From positions 1 to 64,000 of the forward strand of contig JAZQGY010000013.1 of assembly GCA_045540295.1 (NCBI GenBank): DNA of 64,000 nt, read 5' to 3'. The notes under the pieces are model-generated. The model had not been told where the DNA came from. It saw only the letters and a list, made by a program, of their open reading frames with translations, and ran no database searches. Origin of the DNA: SIG452 sp045540295. Its GTDB lineage: Bacteria > Bacillota > Clostridia > UMGS1840. Positions 14,192 to 23,427 of the stretch are shown in pieces (position 1 is the first letter of the stretch; each line of letters starts with the position of its first letter). The translations under genes were made by a program, and so were the position numbers.

Positions 14192-16861
14192 TTACTTCTT
14201 ATTCAAACCATATTTTTTTACAATTTGTCTGGCTTTATCCGGTCGTCGGAGTTCCACCAAAGTAATTGCGTACCCTCTTGCAGTATCCTTAGTATTGCGA
14301 CTGGATAAACCGTACACTTCTTCACAATCACGTAGCAAGGCACGCAACACAAGTTCTGCTCTACCATACTTTTTCATCTGAACCAGAGTTTTAGAAAGAG
14401 ACGATCTGCACAGCATAGTTTCCGGATGCTTTGCACCCAGAACTGACGTAGCCTGACTGACCAATTCCTCCAACTGTGGCAACGCTTCCTCCTGATGCTT
14501 CAAATCTCTTAGCAAACGTGCCACATTTCTTCTGGAAGAAAACACCTTCGGGTGGTTTTCCCCTAAAACTTCTATCCGGTCATGAAGGACTTCGCGGTGT
14601 ATTTCCAATGCTTGTTCTTTTTCTCCGAGATCCATCAGCGTCAAAGCAATATTAAAACGGACTGTCAGGGTAATCGGGTGACTCTCGCCATAAATTTCTT
14701 TTTGAATCCGAAAGACCTCCCTTTGCATTTCGAGAGCTTCTTCCTGACGCCCCATATCACATAGGATACAAGACAAATTATTTACCGAAGCAATGGTATC
14801 CGGATGGTTTGCTCCTAAATATTGCTGTCGTTTTTTCAAAACCTCTTCTTTCAGCTTCAAAGCATCATCATATTGCATTAGTTTATACAAAATCATCGCT
14901 TTGTTGCCCATAGCCTGCAAGGTCATAGCATGATTTTCTCCGTAATATTCAATACGCTTCTGTATGACCTCTTCCTGCATCCGCAATGCTTCCTCAGGTT
15001 CCTCTGCGTTGCAAAGTGACGCTGCTAACAGGCTTCTCGCCAAAACAGTCTGCGGGTGATCCGCTCCTAAAACCAGGGCTCGTTTTTCGGCAGTTTTCCG
15101 ATGCAGATTGATTGCCTCATCAAGATGTCCGAAATCTTCCAAGGCGGTGGCAATGTTTCCCAACACCACCAAAGTTTCCTGATGATCCTCTCCCAAAATT
15201 CTCACGGCTTCCCGATAGGTATGTTCCTTTTGAGTAAGAGATTCCTTCCAATTGCCCTTTTGCTCTTCAAAATAGCAATTATCAATGGACGCAGCAACAT
15301 AAAGGATATCATCCTTCTGCTCGGTAGCATAGATGAAAAACGGACGGAATATCATTTCCGCCTGTTCAAATAAACAGGTATCAATCATTTTTTGCAGTTC
15401 GGGACGAATGTGTTCACAATAAAACTGATACAACTCTTCCCTGCTTAAATCTAAAAGCATACCGGCACGCAACAAATGCTGAAGACGCATACCGTATTGT
15501 GTGTCATAAATATCGTCAGTAGCGTTCTCTCCGGAGAAACATTCCAGCATCGCCTGCCCGGTCTTCTTCCGCAATGAAACGGGACATCGCTGTTCCAAGA
15601 CCTGCCCAACCGTCTGATGCACAGCAAAAACAGCCTGTTCTGTTTCACTGATAAAGGAAAGCCCTTTGATTTTCTGATATAAGGTGTACGGAAACGGTGA
15701 AAATACCTTTTCGGCAACCTTGGTTACGATTTCGTCATTCCAACGCCCGAGACACACTAAAAAGTACACAAAATCCTGCGTTCTGTCGTCCATATAACGC
15801 ACAAAGCTTTCAATGAGTTCTTCCGGCGTTTCCCCAAATACATCGATGGTAGGTGTTTCGCCGTTTCCAACCAACTCGTCATATGTATCCATACAAAGAT
15901 TCAGATACAGCGGTGTTCCGCCCGTCAACCGATAAAGCTGTTTGCGAAGCGATACATCGTTCACGCCGGATCCTGCCAAAAAGCTGTCGCTATCGTCCTC
16001 GGAAAGGTTCCCTAAAAGGTGCTGTTCCAGTGCACCGCACCAATCTTTGTTGAAATCTTCCCATTTTAATTTATTTCTGCCACCAATGACCCAAAGCACA
16101 TTGGGAATACGCTGAATCAAACCGTTGACATCTCTGAGCCATAAGTCGCTGTGCAATGGATTTCCCAAGCCGGAAATCTCGTTTACAAGCATTTCATAGG
16201 TATCTAAAAATACCACAAAAGGCTGATTTTGATCCTTTAAATTGTACTGCATATCCAATGCGAAATAATAAGGAAGATGCTTGTACAACTCTTTTAAGTC
16301 AATATGATCCATTTTCTGGATATTATTCTTATTGCGTTTTAAATAATTCCGGAATTCTGCCAATGCGTCATCTGCAACCTCGAAAATCTTGGTTGCCACA
16401 GAGCCGGTCAACACGTCCAGCGTTTTCACTGCCAGACGCAAAAACGGACTTTTCTGGCAGAACTGCTGAATATCCCTCTCATTAAAATGTGTGTTAGTTC
16501 GTTTGGCGTAAGTGATATTGGCAATATCAAACTGGGGAAACGTGAAATGATATTTTGTTGTCAACTCTTCTGCCAATCGGGTCAACACAGTACGACTGTC
16601 CTGAGCATCGCAAAAATCAAACTGCACATACATCGGGTTTTGCACCTGCTCACGTAATTCTTCTGTTAGTTTTTCCAGTAGGGTGCTTTTCCCGATTCCG
16701 CCTACACCGTAATAATGCAACACATTAACAGCGCTGATTCCGTTTTGCATCTGTTCCTCTACCTGGCGGTACCGATTCCAGAAGGCTGCTCTGGGAGTTT
16801 CACGGTCTGTGAAAACTCGAAGAGTTTCTTCCTGATACCCACCATAGGTTACATTCATCAT
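14192..16861 (-). CDS. STAND-type NTPase with C-terminal kinesin-light-chain-like TPR repeats
   Basis: The 889-residue protein begins almost directly with a P-loop NTPase. Walker A is GVGGIGKST (about residues 52-60). Walker B-like PFVVFLDTYE lies near 217-226 and a sensor-like IGGRNK near 262. A winged-helix-like middle part spans roughly 340-480. From about 555 to the end there are eight 42-residue TPR units, each ending with a G-x-x-H-P-x-T-type turn (GEDHQET, GADHPQT, GENHAMT, GANHPDT, GESHPIT, GENHPKV, GAKHPET, GLSSRNT). This is the NB-ARC/TPR layout of signal-transduction ATPases that oligomerise on ligand binding. No N-terminal effector domain is present, so output must come from a partner or the NTPase itself. 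GGAGGGGAAG precedes the ATG pair. Function unknown. Confidence 0.85.
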   Translation of the reverse strand: MMNVTYGGYQEETLRVFTDRETPRAAFWNRYRQVEEQMQNGISAVNVLHYYGVGGIGKSTLLEKLTEELREQVQNPMYVQFDFCDAQDSRTVLTRLAEELTTKYHFTFPQFDIANITYAKRTNTHFNERDIQQFCQKSPFLRLAVKTLDVLTGSVATKIFEVADDALAEFRNYLKRNKNNIQKMDHIDLKELYKHLPYYFALDMQYNLKDQNQPFVVFLDTYEMLVNEISGLGNPLHSDLWLRDVNGLIQRIPNVLWVIGGRNKLKWEDFNKDWCGALEQHLLGNLSEDDSDSFLAGSGVNDVSLRKQLYRLTGGTPLYLNLCMDTYDELVGNGETPTIDVFGETPEELIESFVRYMDDRTQDFVYFLVCLGRWNDEIVTKVAEKVFSPFPYTLYQKIKGLSFISETEQAVFAVHQTVGQVLEQRCPVSLRKKTGQAMLECFSGENATDDIYDTQYGMRLQHLLRAGMLLDLSREELYQFYCEHIRPELQKMIDTCLFEQAEMIFRPFFIYATEQKDDILYVAASIDNCYFEEQKGNWKESLTQKEHTYREAVRILGEDHQETLVVLGNIATALEDFGHLDEAINLHRKTAEKRALVLGADHPQTVLARSLLAASLCNAEEPEEALRMQEEVIQKRIEYYGENHAMTLQAMGNKAMILYKLMQYDDALKLKEEVLKKRQQYLGANHPDTIASVNNLSCILCDMGRQEEALEMQREVFRIQKEIYGESHPITLTVRFNIALTLMDLGEKEQALEIHREVLHDRIEVLGENHPKVFSSRRNVARLLRDLKHQEEALPQLEELVSQATSVLGAKHPETMLCRSSLSKTLVQMKKYGRAELVLRALLRDCEEVYGLSSRNTKDTARGYAITLVELRRPDKARQIVKKYGLNKK

Positions 16862-16900
16862 TAGGCTTCCCCTCCCGTTTTTAAAGCTGTTTTTTAAAAA

Positions 16901-17773
16901 CTACATATTCGCTTTATAAACATCTGCCACTTCGGTAATAGTGATAAAGGCAGTGTTATCAATCTGATGAACCAATTCTCTCATTTTGGAAATCTGGAAA
17001 CGGTCCACGATAAAATAAATCACGGTTTTATCCTGGTTGGAATAGCCACCTTTTGCGGCAATCCGGGTTGCGCCGCTTTCAAAGGTGCTCATTAAGGTTT
17101 CGCATACCTCGTCCGGCTTTTGGGTGATAATCATTGCCGCTTTGGAACGGTCAAAGCCTTCCACAATAAAGTCGATGGTTTTTAATCCCGCATAATAGGT
17201 CACAATAGAATATAGCGGAAGAATCCAACTGTTTAACAAAATGCCGCAGATGACATATAAAACTACGTTATAAATCATCACAAAGGTGCCAACGGTTAAT
17301 CCAAGTTTTTTCGCGAAGGTAACTGCCATAACCTCAATGCCGTCAATGGCACCGCCAAAACGGATGGTAAGACCGCTGCCCATCCCGGAAATGACGCCGC
17401 CAAATAAAGCACAAAGCAATAAATCGTTTCCTGCAAAAGGAGAAGAAAAAGCTACATCCAACGGAAGCACATCGGTAATGAGCCAAGCTCCCAGAGAATA
17501 CATAATCACCGCATAAATGGAATACACGGTAAATCCGAGTCCTTGCTTTTTATACCCAAATGCAAAAAGAGGAATATTTAAAATCAAAAGGAAAAAGGAC
17601 AAAGACAGATATTCAGGCGTTAACTGAGAAAGCAAAATAGAGGTTCCGGAAATCCCGCTGTCATACAGTTTGACAGGTGCCAGAAACACAGTTACCCCAA
17701 AGGCATTGATAAACCCTGCCACGGTTAACAGTAAAAAATTCTTCAGTTTCACTTCTTCCCGTAATCGCTTCAA
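16901..17773 (-). CDS. YitT family membrane protein (DUF161 + DUF2179)
   Basis: A 290-residue integral membrane protein. Five to six hydrophobic helices span residues 12-195, including the conserved GGAIDGIEVMAV segment. A C-terminal cytosolic DUF2179 domain (about 205-288) has the GATRIAAKGGY and KTVIYFIVDRFQ pattern. The family is widespread in Firmicutes as multi-copy, poorly understood transporters or sensors. The start is TTG at 17771-17773, 7 nt after GAGAGGAG; no in-frame ATG has a better site. It lies 30 nt downstream of apgM and 39 nt upstream of the STAND gene, in the same transcription unit. Confidence 0.9.
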   Translation of the reverse strand: MKRLREEVKLKNFLLLTVAGFINAFGVTVFLAPVKLYDSGISGTSILLSQLTPEYLSLSFFLLILNIPLFAFGYKKQGLGFTVYSIYAVIMYSLGAWLITDVLPLDVAFSSPFAGNDLLLCALFGGVISGMGSGLTIRFGGAIDGIEVMAVTFAKKLGLTVGTFVMIYNVVLYVICGILLNSWILPLYSIVTYYAGLKTIDFIVEGFDRSKAAMIITQKPDEVCETLMSTFESGATRIAAKGGYSNQDKTVIYFIVDRFQISKMRELVHQIDNTAFITITEVADVYKANM

Positions 17774-17803
17774 ATAAATGCTCCTCTCATAAAAAACAAT
17801 TGC

Positions 17804-19012
17804 CTATTTCCACAAATCAAGATTCAAAAACTTTCCCATCAGTTCATAGCCGTTTTCAATGTGAAATCCTGTTTCTTTGGCGGTATCTTCATTGTAGACA
17901 TCGCCATCCACTTCTTTTTTGCTGTAGTATGCAAAGAAGGGAACCGCATCTCTGGCGTGAGTACCCGTTGCAATGGGAGTGGGATGGTCAGGCGCTACCA
18001 AAATGGCAAAGTCTTCCCCACTGTCCTCTAAATAACGGCAAACAGGGCCAATCACTTTTTCATCAATCAGTTCAATTGCCAGTTTTTTGTTATCTGCTTC
18101 AAAACGGTGGCCGCACTCGTCAGGTGCTTCCATGTGCACATACACGAAATCGTCACCACTGCGAAATGCATCTATACAAGCCTGCGCTTTCCCGTCAAAA
18201 TTCGTATCAATATTGCCGGTAACACCGTCCACCTCAATGGAACGCATACCGGTTAAAATGCCGATGCCTTTAATTAAGTCAACAGCACTGATTACAGAAC
18301 CTTTCACGCCGAATTTTTCCCGGAAGCTATCCATTCTCGGCCGTTTCCCTTCGCCCCATACCCAAATGGAAGAAGCAGGCCTTTTGCCTTCTTTGATTCT
18401 TTCAATATTATAAGGATGATTTTTTAAAAACTCATAGCTTTTCTTCATCAGCGAAAGAATTTGGGTATCTTTTGGAAGATAGTCCCTCACGGGACGCTTG
18501 GAAATATCGTGAGGCGGAATCAGTTTTCCTTCTACCTGCTTATCTGCCAAAACCAAAAGATGACGGTAAGAAACTCCGGCATAAATTTTAGTCCGTTCGT
18601 CATTTAAAACAGGCATCAAATCTGCAATAATTTTTTTTGCATCTGCAGTTTTGATTTCCCCTGCACTGTAGTCTTCCATTACCAAATCTTCGTATACACC
18701 TTCTCCTGTAAGTGTTACCAGATTGGCACGAAACGATGTTTCGTTATCCTCCAAGGTAACGCCGATACTCGCCGCTTCCAAAGGAGAACGGCCGGTGTAA
18801 TACAGATTGGAATCATACCCCATCACCGAAAGATTACACACGTCACTTCCGGGGGACAGATGATCCGGCACAGTTTTTAAGGTGCCTAAAACAGCCTTTT
18901 TAGCATACTTGTCCATGTTGGGGGTATGTGCTGCCTCGAGAGGTGTTTTGTTGTCAAATTCACGAATCTTAAGGTCTGCCATCCCGTCACACAAAAAAAC
19001 AACATATTTCAT
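17804..19012 (-). CDS. apgM: Cofactor-independent phosphoglycerate mutase, archaeal type (ApgM)
   Basis: A 402-residue member of the alkaline-phosphatase superfamily that interconverts 3- and 2-phosphoglycerate. Metal-binding residues are visible: Asp in FLCDGMAD (about residue 8), Ser/Asp in SPGSDVCNLSVMGYD (nucleophile region, about 60-75), HMEAPDECGH (about 275) and VAPDHPTPIATGTHARDAVPF (about 325-345). The ATG 19010-19012 lies 8 nt after GGAGGT; nine extra upstream codons are not needed. The family also includes putative homoserine kinases in some species, but the mutase call is the usual one. It is the promoter-proximal gene of the five-gene run. Confidence 0.9.
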   Translation of the reverse strand: MKYVVFLCDGMADLKIREFDNKTPLEAAHTPNMDKYAKKAVLGTLKTVPDHLSPGSDVCNLSVMGYDSNLYYTGRSPLEAASIGVTLEDNETSFRANLVTLTGEGVYEDLVMEDYSAGEIKTADAKKIIADLMPVLNDERTKIYAGVSYRHLLVLADKQVEGKLIPPHDISKRPVRDYLPKDTQILSLMKKSYEFLKNHPYNIERIKEGKRPASSIWVWGEGKRPRMDSFREKFGVKGSVISAVDLIKGIGILTGMRSIEVDGVTGNIDTNFDGKAQACIDAFRSGDDFVYVHMEAPDECGHRFEADNKKLAIELIDEKVIGPVCRYLEDSGEDFAILVAPDHPTPIATGTHARDAVPFFAYYSKKEVDGDVYNEDTAKETGFHIENGYELMGKFLNLDLWK

Positions 19013-19075
19013 ATTATTACCTCCAAACGGTTGTATCAAATTTAGGGTCCGGTAATGCTAAAATTATTTCTTTTT

Positions 19076-19104
19076 ATTATAGCATATCCGCTTCGGTTTT
19101 TCAA
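19076..19104 (-). promoter_or_regulatory. SigA-type promoter for apgM-yitT-STAND-SDR-yhcH
   Basis: On the minus strand TTGAAA and a perfect TATAAT have a 17-nt spacer. No terminator was found between the five genes that follow; gaps are 15-39 nt. Confidence 0.7.
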
Positions 19105-19134
19105 GTTTTTTTAGAAAATATTCCGGAGATACTC

Positions 19135-19163
19135 TTGCGTTTTTGTAATTTATGATTTATAAT
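19135..19163 (+). promoter_or_regulatory. SigA-type promoter for the mannosyltransferase-like gene
   Basis: TTGCGT (19135-19140) and TATAAT (19158-19163) have a 17-nt spacer, about 42 nt before the ATG. Confidence 0.6.
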
Positions 19164-19204
19164 GAATCTAAAGGAAAATAACCGCTTTAAAAAGGAGAAT
19201 TTCT

Positions 19205-20407
19205 ATGGCAGATTTTCTGAACGTTTTTGGCTCTATGCTGCTGATTTTAGCAGGAATCTGTGTACTGATTGCACTTTTTAAACCAAGACAAAACCCGTTA
19301 ACTCCCAAAAAAATCAATTTTGAAAACTGGATTTGGATTGCTCTGATTGCACTGTTCTCCCGATGGTTCTTTTATCTGATGGGATATTGGATGAGTGGTG
19401 AAAATGTTCCCTTTGCCAAGCTGATTGGCCAAGCATTTTCCGTTTCCGGTGATTCTCCTCATTATCTGTATCTGGCAGAGCACGGTTATACAGCAACGGG
19501 TGAACACGCAAAGCTCATCGTGTTCTATCCGTTATATCCTCTTCTGATAAGAATTTTTAATATCATTTGCCAAAATTACTTTGTCAGTGGGGTTATCGTC
19601 TCCAACCTTTCCTTTATGGCAGCTGCCTGCGTGTTTTATGAGCTTTTGCGGTTAGACTATAGCGATAAACAGGCTGTAAGCGGACTTTGTCTTCTGATGG
19701 TGGCACCCTTCTCCATGTTTTACGGTGCTATTTTCACTGAAAGTGTGTTTCTTCTGACAACGGTGCTTTGCCTGTATTTTATGCGAACAAAAAAGCCTGG
19801 ATGGATGGCACTCTGCGGATTTTTAGCTTGTCTTTCCAGAACCCAGGGCGTTCTTTTATTTGTGTGCGCGATGGTAAACGTCTTCTGTGAGCTCATTTGC
19901 GAAAAGAAATTCAAAATAAAAGAATTTCTTTGGTCCCTGGTAATTCCGTTGGGATTTTTCGTATATCTTCTGATGAATCAAATCATCTTCGGAAACTGGT
20001 TCCAGTACTTGGAGTTTCAAGCAGCAGCCCCGTGGTACAACAAAGCACAATGGTTCGGAAAAACCTTATCATACAGTTATAATATGGCACAAGATTACCC
20101 GTTTTTGGCAAATATCATCTATTGGCCTCAGCTCATCTTATTCTTTGTCGGAACGCTCTCTATTTTCTACGGTATTTATAAAAAAGTACGCACAGAATAC
20201 CTGGTGTACCTTGGTGCCTACATTTTCACCTGCTACACCCACGGATGGCTCATCAGCGGCTCCCGTTATATGTGTGCTTGCGTGCCGTTATTCATCATTT
20301 TTGCATCCATTAAAAATCAATATGTACGTTACATATTCATTGCAATCAGTATGATTCTCTGCCTGATATACACAAAGCTATGGCTTTATGGAGAAGCCAT
20401 TATGTAA
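19205..20407 (+). CDS. PIG-V-like polytopic mannosyltransferase
   Basis: A 400-residue protein with about nine to ten membrane helices. Between helices it carries SGDSPHYLYLAEHGY (about residues 80-95) and FYPLYPLLIRI (about 107-117). These correspond to the WDxxHYxxIAExGY and FFPLYP signatures of the GPI mannosyltransferase 2 / PIG-V family of lipid-linked-sugar-dependent glycosyltransferases. The aromatic residue before the Asp is replaced by Gly. Bacterial members are thought to move mannose from a polyprenyl phosphate to an extracytoplasmic acceptor, not defined here. It is a single-gene unit with its own promoter and terminator. Confidence 0.75.
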   Translation: MADFLNVFGSMLLILAGICVLIALFKPRQNPLTPKKINFENWIWIALIALFSRWFFYLMGYWMSGENVPFAKLIGQAFSVSGDSPHYLYLAEHGYTATGEHAKLIVFYPLYPLLIRIFNIICQNYFVSGVIVSNLSFMAAACVFYELLRLDYSDKQAVSGLCLLMVAPFSMFYGAIFTESVFLLTTVLCLYFMRTKKPGWMALCGFLACLSRTQGVLLFVCAMVNVFCELICEKKFKIKEFLWSLVIPLGFFVYLLMNQIIFGNWFQYLEFQAAAPWYNKAQWFGKTLSYSYNMAQDYPFLANIIYWPQLILFFVGTLSIFYGIYKKVRTEYLVYLGAYIFTCYTHGWLISGSRYMCACVPLFIIFASIKNQYVRYIFIAISMILCLIYTKLWLYGEAIM

Positions 20408-20412
20408 CGCTG

Positions 20413-20446
20413 AAAAAAAGCATCTGCTGCTTGCAGATGCTTTTTT
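20413..20446. terminator. Bidirectional terminator (mannosyltransferase-like / DUF1294)
   Basis: GCATCTGC and GCAGATGC pair around a 5-nt loop, with A- and T-runs on both sides. Confidence 0.87.
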
Positions 20447-20455
20447 CAATATCGC

Positions 20456-20722
20456 TTAAAACGGCAAAATCATAAGTACCATACCGTTTAGAACAACGAA
20501 TAACGGAATCAGAAGACGGAATTTCATCTTGGAAGTTTTATGATTCCACAGAACCATTCCAAACATTGCGCCAACACCGCCAAATAAAAACGCCACAAGC
20601 AGCATCAGCCCTTCCTGGATTCTGCTCCAATGTTTTTTTGCCGCCAGCTTATCCCATCCGAACAGAAAGAAGACAATCAGATTCCATACAGTAAATGCAA
20701 TACTCCATAATTCGTTCCGCAT
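20456..20722 (-). CDS. DUF1294 small membrane protein
   Basis: An 88-residue protein with three hydrophobic helices. DUF1294 signatures are WNLIVFFLFGWDKLAAKK, RIQEGLMLLVAFLFGGVGAMFGM and NHKTSKMKFR. ATG 20720-20722 is preferred over the upstream TTG because AAGGAG lies 8 nt before it. It follows the DUF3048 lipoprotein gene by 21 nt and is probably co-transcribed with it. The function of the family is unknown. Confidence 0.85.
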   Translation of the reverse strand: MRNELWSIAFTVWNLIVFFLFGWDKLAAKKHWSRIQEGLMLLVAFLFGGVGAMFGMVLWNHKTSKMKFRLLIPLFVVLNGMVLMILPF

Positions 20723-20743
20723 AACAATACTCCTTATCAACCG

Positions 20744-21772
20744 TTATTCAAACTGGACTCCCGTTGCAGGATCAATCAGATTGATGATGGTTTTGCCGGC
20801 ATTGATTTGAAGTGGGGTACCGTCTGCCTTTTTATAAACAGTGTCTTCACGGCGGGAGGGTTTATGCCAGGTGATTTCTTCGTACACACCGTTAGTGATA
20901 TAATAGCCTTTTCCGCTACCGGTATTCAGAAGGTTTCGGCGGTCAGTGCCGTCACCTAATGCAGTCACCGGTACCAGTTGCACAATCACATTCCGGAAGG
21001 AAACGGTTTTTCCGTTTTGCAAAACATGGGGTTCTGAGAAAATCTGTTTTTCATATAAGCCGGTATCGGAATTGTAAATGTAAGAAGTTTTGTATCTGCC
21101 GGAATAGTTCAGATACACGGTGTTTGCTTCCAAGTCAGAATCCGGGGTGAACAGTTGTGTTGCGTAAGATAAACCGTTCGTCCGCTCAGTGGTATCGTAA
21201 AAGCCTTTCTGATCAGCTTTCGCCTTGATTTTTGCAATGGAGGTATAGGCACTGTGCCAATCGCCCTTGAATTTTTCTTCTCTCCAGAAAATATCGCCAT
21301 CTCCGCCTAAAACACCGTTGATTTTTTGTATTCCGTATGCAGAAATATCTTCAATGGCTTTGGGGCTCCAGCCGAAATGAGTATAAATCGCATCATTTTC
21401 CATCACATAATCCAAAAAGTAGTGACGGGAGGAACGAACCGGCCCGATTTTCTCGGTATCAACCCCACGGTACAACGCCATAAAGCGGGTAGAGCCGCCT
21501 TCCACGTTCATTTCATAAACTAAGTACGCCTCATCCAGACCTGCATGGGGACGGGCGTTTTTATCATCATTGTCAATCATCACGGCAATGGGACGTTCAT
21601 CCGTGTTGATATAAGTATCTAAAAAGATTTCTTCGGGAGATGGGGTCGGCTCTGGTGTAGCAGTGGGAGTGGGTGCAGGCGTTTCGCTTTCAGAACCGGT
21701 ATTCGGCGCGGAACAGCCGGCTAAAATAGCTACCGCCAACAGCATCGCAATTATGGAAACAACTCGTTTCAT
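20744..21772 (-). CDS. DUF3048 (YerB-like) lipoprotein
   Basis: A 342-residue lipoprotein: signal peptide and lipobox ILAGC (Cys about residue 20), then a Pro/Thr/Glu linker (about 24-48), then the DUF3048 domain. Family features are RPIAVMIDND...ARPHAGLDEAYLVYEMNVEGG, RFMALY, KIGPVRSSRHYF and a C-terminal WHKPSRREDTVYKKADG segment. YerB of B. subtilis is the namesake; its role is not established. Upstream, a terminator at 21856-21896 separates it from the oxidoreductase gene, so it has its own promoter in the 84-nt gap. Confidence 0.9.
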   Translation of the reverse strand: MKRVVSIIAMLLAVAILAGCSAPNTGSESETPAPTPTATPEPTPSPEEIFLDTYINTDERPIAVMIDNDDKNARPHAGLDEAYLVYEMNVEGGSTRFMALYRGVDTEKIGPVRSSRHYFLDYVMENDAIYTHFGWSPKAIEDISAYGIQKINGVLGGDGDIFWREEKFKGDWHSAYTSIAKIKAKADQKGFYDTTERTNGLSYATQLFTPDSDLEANTVYLNYSGRYKTSYIYNSDTGLYEKQIFSEPHVLQNGKTVSFRNVIVQLVPVTALGDGTDRRNLLNTGSGKGYYITNGVYEEITWHKPSRREDTVYKKADGTPLQINAGKTIINLIDPATGVQFE

Positions 21773-21855
21773 CTCTCATCAACCTTTCTGTTTACAGATT
21801 GGGAATCATCCCTACTTTTTTTGTAATTTCTACAATTTCATTGTAACACATAAAA

Positions 21856-21896
21856 TAAAAAATGACAATACTTGTTACAGTATTGTCATTTTTTTG
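21856..21896 (-). terminator. Terminator after the Gfo/Idh/MocA gene
   Basis: An AATGACAATAC / GTATTGTCATT stem with an 8-nt loop and A/T-runs at both ends lies 21 nt past the oxidoreductase stop. Confidence 0.85.
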
Positions 21897-21916
21897 TTAT
21901 TTTGTATGATTTTGTG

Positions 21917-23059
21917 TTATAGTGTGATAAACTGATGTTTTTCGGCAGATTCTTTTGCTTTCAGACAAAGATATGCACTCTGTAAACCGTCTGTTAAGCT
22001 GGAATAAGAGGTATCACCGTTTAAAATGGCAGTAAAATCACGGATTAAAGCGTAATCGCCTCCACCGTGACCACCTCCGTTGGGACGGACCAAAATGTGC
22101 TCCACCTTACTTTCGTCGTGCCGGAAAAGTTTTACTTCGTTGGTCACCCAGTCAAATTCCACAGTTGCCTTCTGCCCAATCATTCGCATCCCCCGTTTGC
22201 CCGCTTCTTTTCTTGCCACAAAATTCTGGGTATAAACGGCATGCATCCCATCAGCATAACGCATCAGAATGGTGGCACTGTCCTGATTGCCAACATCCAT
22301 ACCGTAGGAACAGTACTCCCCGTTGGGATCGTCCTTTGCCTGCTCCCGAATCACTTTGGTGCTTTCATAGCAGGTTTCAAAATCAGGACAATCTTCACAT
22401 TTTAAATTGGCAGGCTTGTCTCCTTTGTATACCATTTTGGATTCCATTGCGCATAGCTCCACCGGCTGTTGTCCCAATACATAATTGATATAATCCAAGT
22501 CATGAGTAGCTTTTTGCAAAAACAGACCACCTGTAATACTTTCGTCACGATACCAATATTTATAGTACACTCTCCCGTAAGGTACATTGTTATACGCCTG
22601 AATCTGTGACAATGTCCCCAATACACCACTATCATAAATTTCTTTCACTTTTTGCAGCACCTCGGTCAGACGAAGGGGAAAAGAAGTCATCCCCACACCG
22701 CCATAGGTTTCTACTGCTTCTTTTAATTCATAATAATCTGCCAAAGTGGTTACCACAGGTTTTTCCAAAAACAGAGGAATCTTCCGTTTTAACACTTCCA
22801 CGGCATACTTTTTATGTAAGTTGCAACGGGTTCCGACAAATACGCCATCTAATTCTTCACGCTCAAGCATATCTTCCCCATTTTCGTAGTAGGAAACCTT
22901 AGACGCATCCACGGTTTTGATGCTCTCCAGCCGTTCTTTGGCTTTCTCCAAATCCGGATCCGCCACCGCCACCACCTGAAGCTCGGGAAAATGGCAAAAT
23001 TCATATAAAACCAGGGAGTGCATACGGCCACCCATCCCGATAATACCGATTTTTTTCAT
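21917..23059 (-). CDS. Gfo/Idh/MocA family NAD(P)-dependent oxidoreductase
   Basis: A 380-residue sugar or inositol dehydrogenase-like protein. The N-terminal Rossmann fold starts KKIGIIGMGGRMHS and contains the catalytic-motif lysine in FLEKPVVT (about residue 95). The C-terminal alpha/beta domain includes KATHDLDYINYVLG. A small Cys cluster, CEDCPDFETC (about 218-227), is an uncommon addition that might bind metal. ATG 23057-23059 lies after GAGGTGAATG. The frame extends 39 codons further upstream, but into the repeat array and without a site. The substrate is not evident; the ring oxidised is likely a sugar. Confidence 0.88.
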   Translation of the reverse strand: MKKIGIIGMGGRMHSLVLYEFCHFPELQVVAVADPDLEKAKERLESIKTVDASKVSYYENGEDMLEREELDGVFVGTRCNLHKKYAVEVLKRKIPLFLEKPVVTTLADYYELKEAVETYGGVGMTSFPLRLTEVLQKVKEIYDSGVLGTLSQIQAYNNVPYGRVYYKYWYRDESITGGLFLQKATHDLDYINYVLGQQPVELCAMESKMVYKGDKPANLKCEDCPDFETCYESTKVIREQAKDDPNGEYCSYGMDVGNQDSATILMRYADGMHAVYTQNFVARKEAGKRGMRMIGQKATVEFDWVTNEVKLFRHDESKVEHILVRPNGGGHGGGDYALIRDFTAILNGDTSYSSLTDGLQSAYLCLKAKESAEKHQFITL

Positions 23060-23079
23060 ATCATTCACCTCAATATTAC

Positions 23080-23419
23080 AAAATGGCGCAGAGGAAACAA
23101 ACCAAACACCTCTGGTGGTTATCCGAAGACGTACAAAGGTACGTCGAGCAATGAGATTTGCTTGCGCCGCTTTCACCTGTTAAATACAAAAGCGCAGAGA
23201 AAATGGCGCAGAGGAAACAAACCGAACACCTCTGGTGGTTATCCGAAGACGTACAAGGGTACGTTGATCGATGAGGCTTGCTTGCGCCGCTTTCACCTGC
23301 TAAATACAAAAGTGCAGAGAAAATGGCGCAGAGGAAACAAACCGAACACCTCTGGTGGTTATCCGAAGACGTACAAAGGTACGTCGAGCGATGAGGTTTG
23401 CTTGCTCTGCGCCATTTTA
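23080..23419. repeat. Three tandem 120-bp copies of a two-hairpin palindromic repeat
   Basis: The same unit begins at 23080, 23200 and 23320, a period of exactly 120 bp with only a few differences per copy. The array starts AAAATGGCGCAGAG and ends CTCTGCGCCATTTT, an inverted pair. Inside each unit are a CACC-TCT-GGTG hairpin and then CCGAA, a GACGTAC / GTACGTC hairpin, and GAGC. In copy 2 the second hairpin has base changes in the arms (CAAGGGTACGTT). Because 120 is a multiple of 3, long frames run through on both strands, but they are products of the repeat. A fourth, diverged copy lies at 57469-57585. The array fills the gap between the CofE-like gene and the oxidoreductase. Confidence 0.9.
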
Positions 23420-23427
23420 TCAAGCTC

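Noticed and set aside
23080..23419. CRISPR array
   Set aside because: The units are 120 bp with no short repeat-spacer alternation and no unique spacers, and no cas genes are near.
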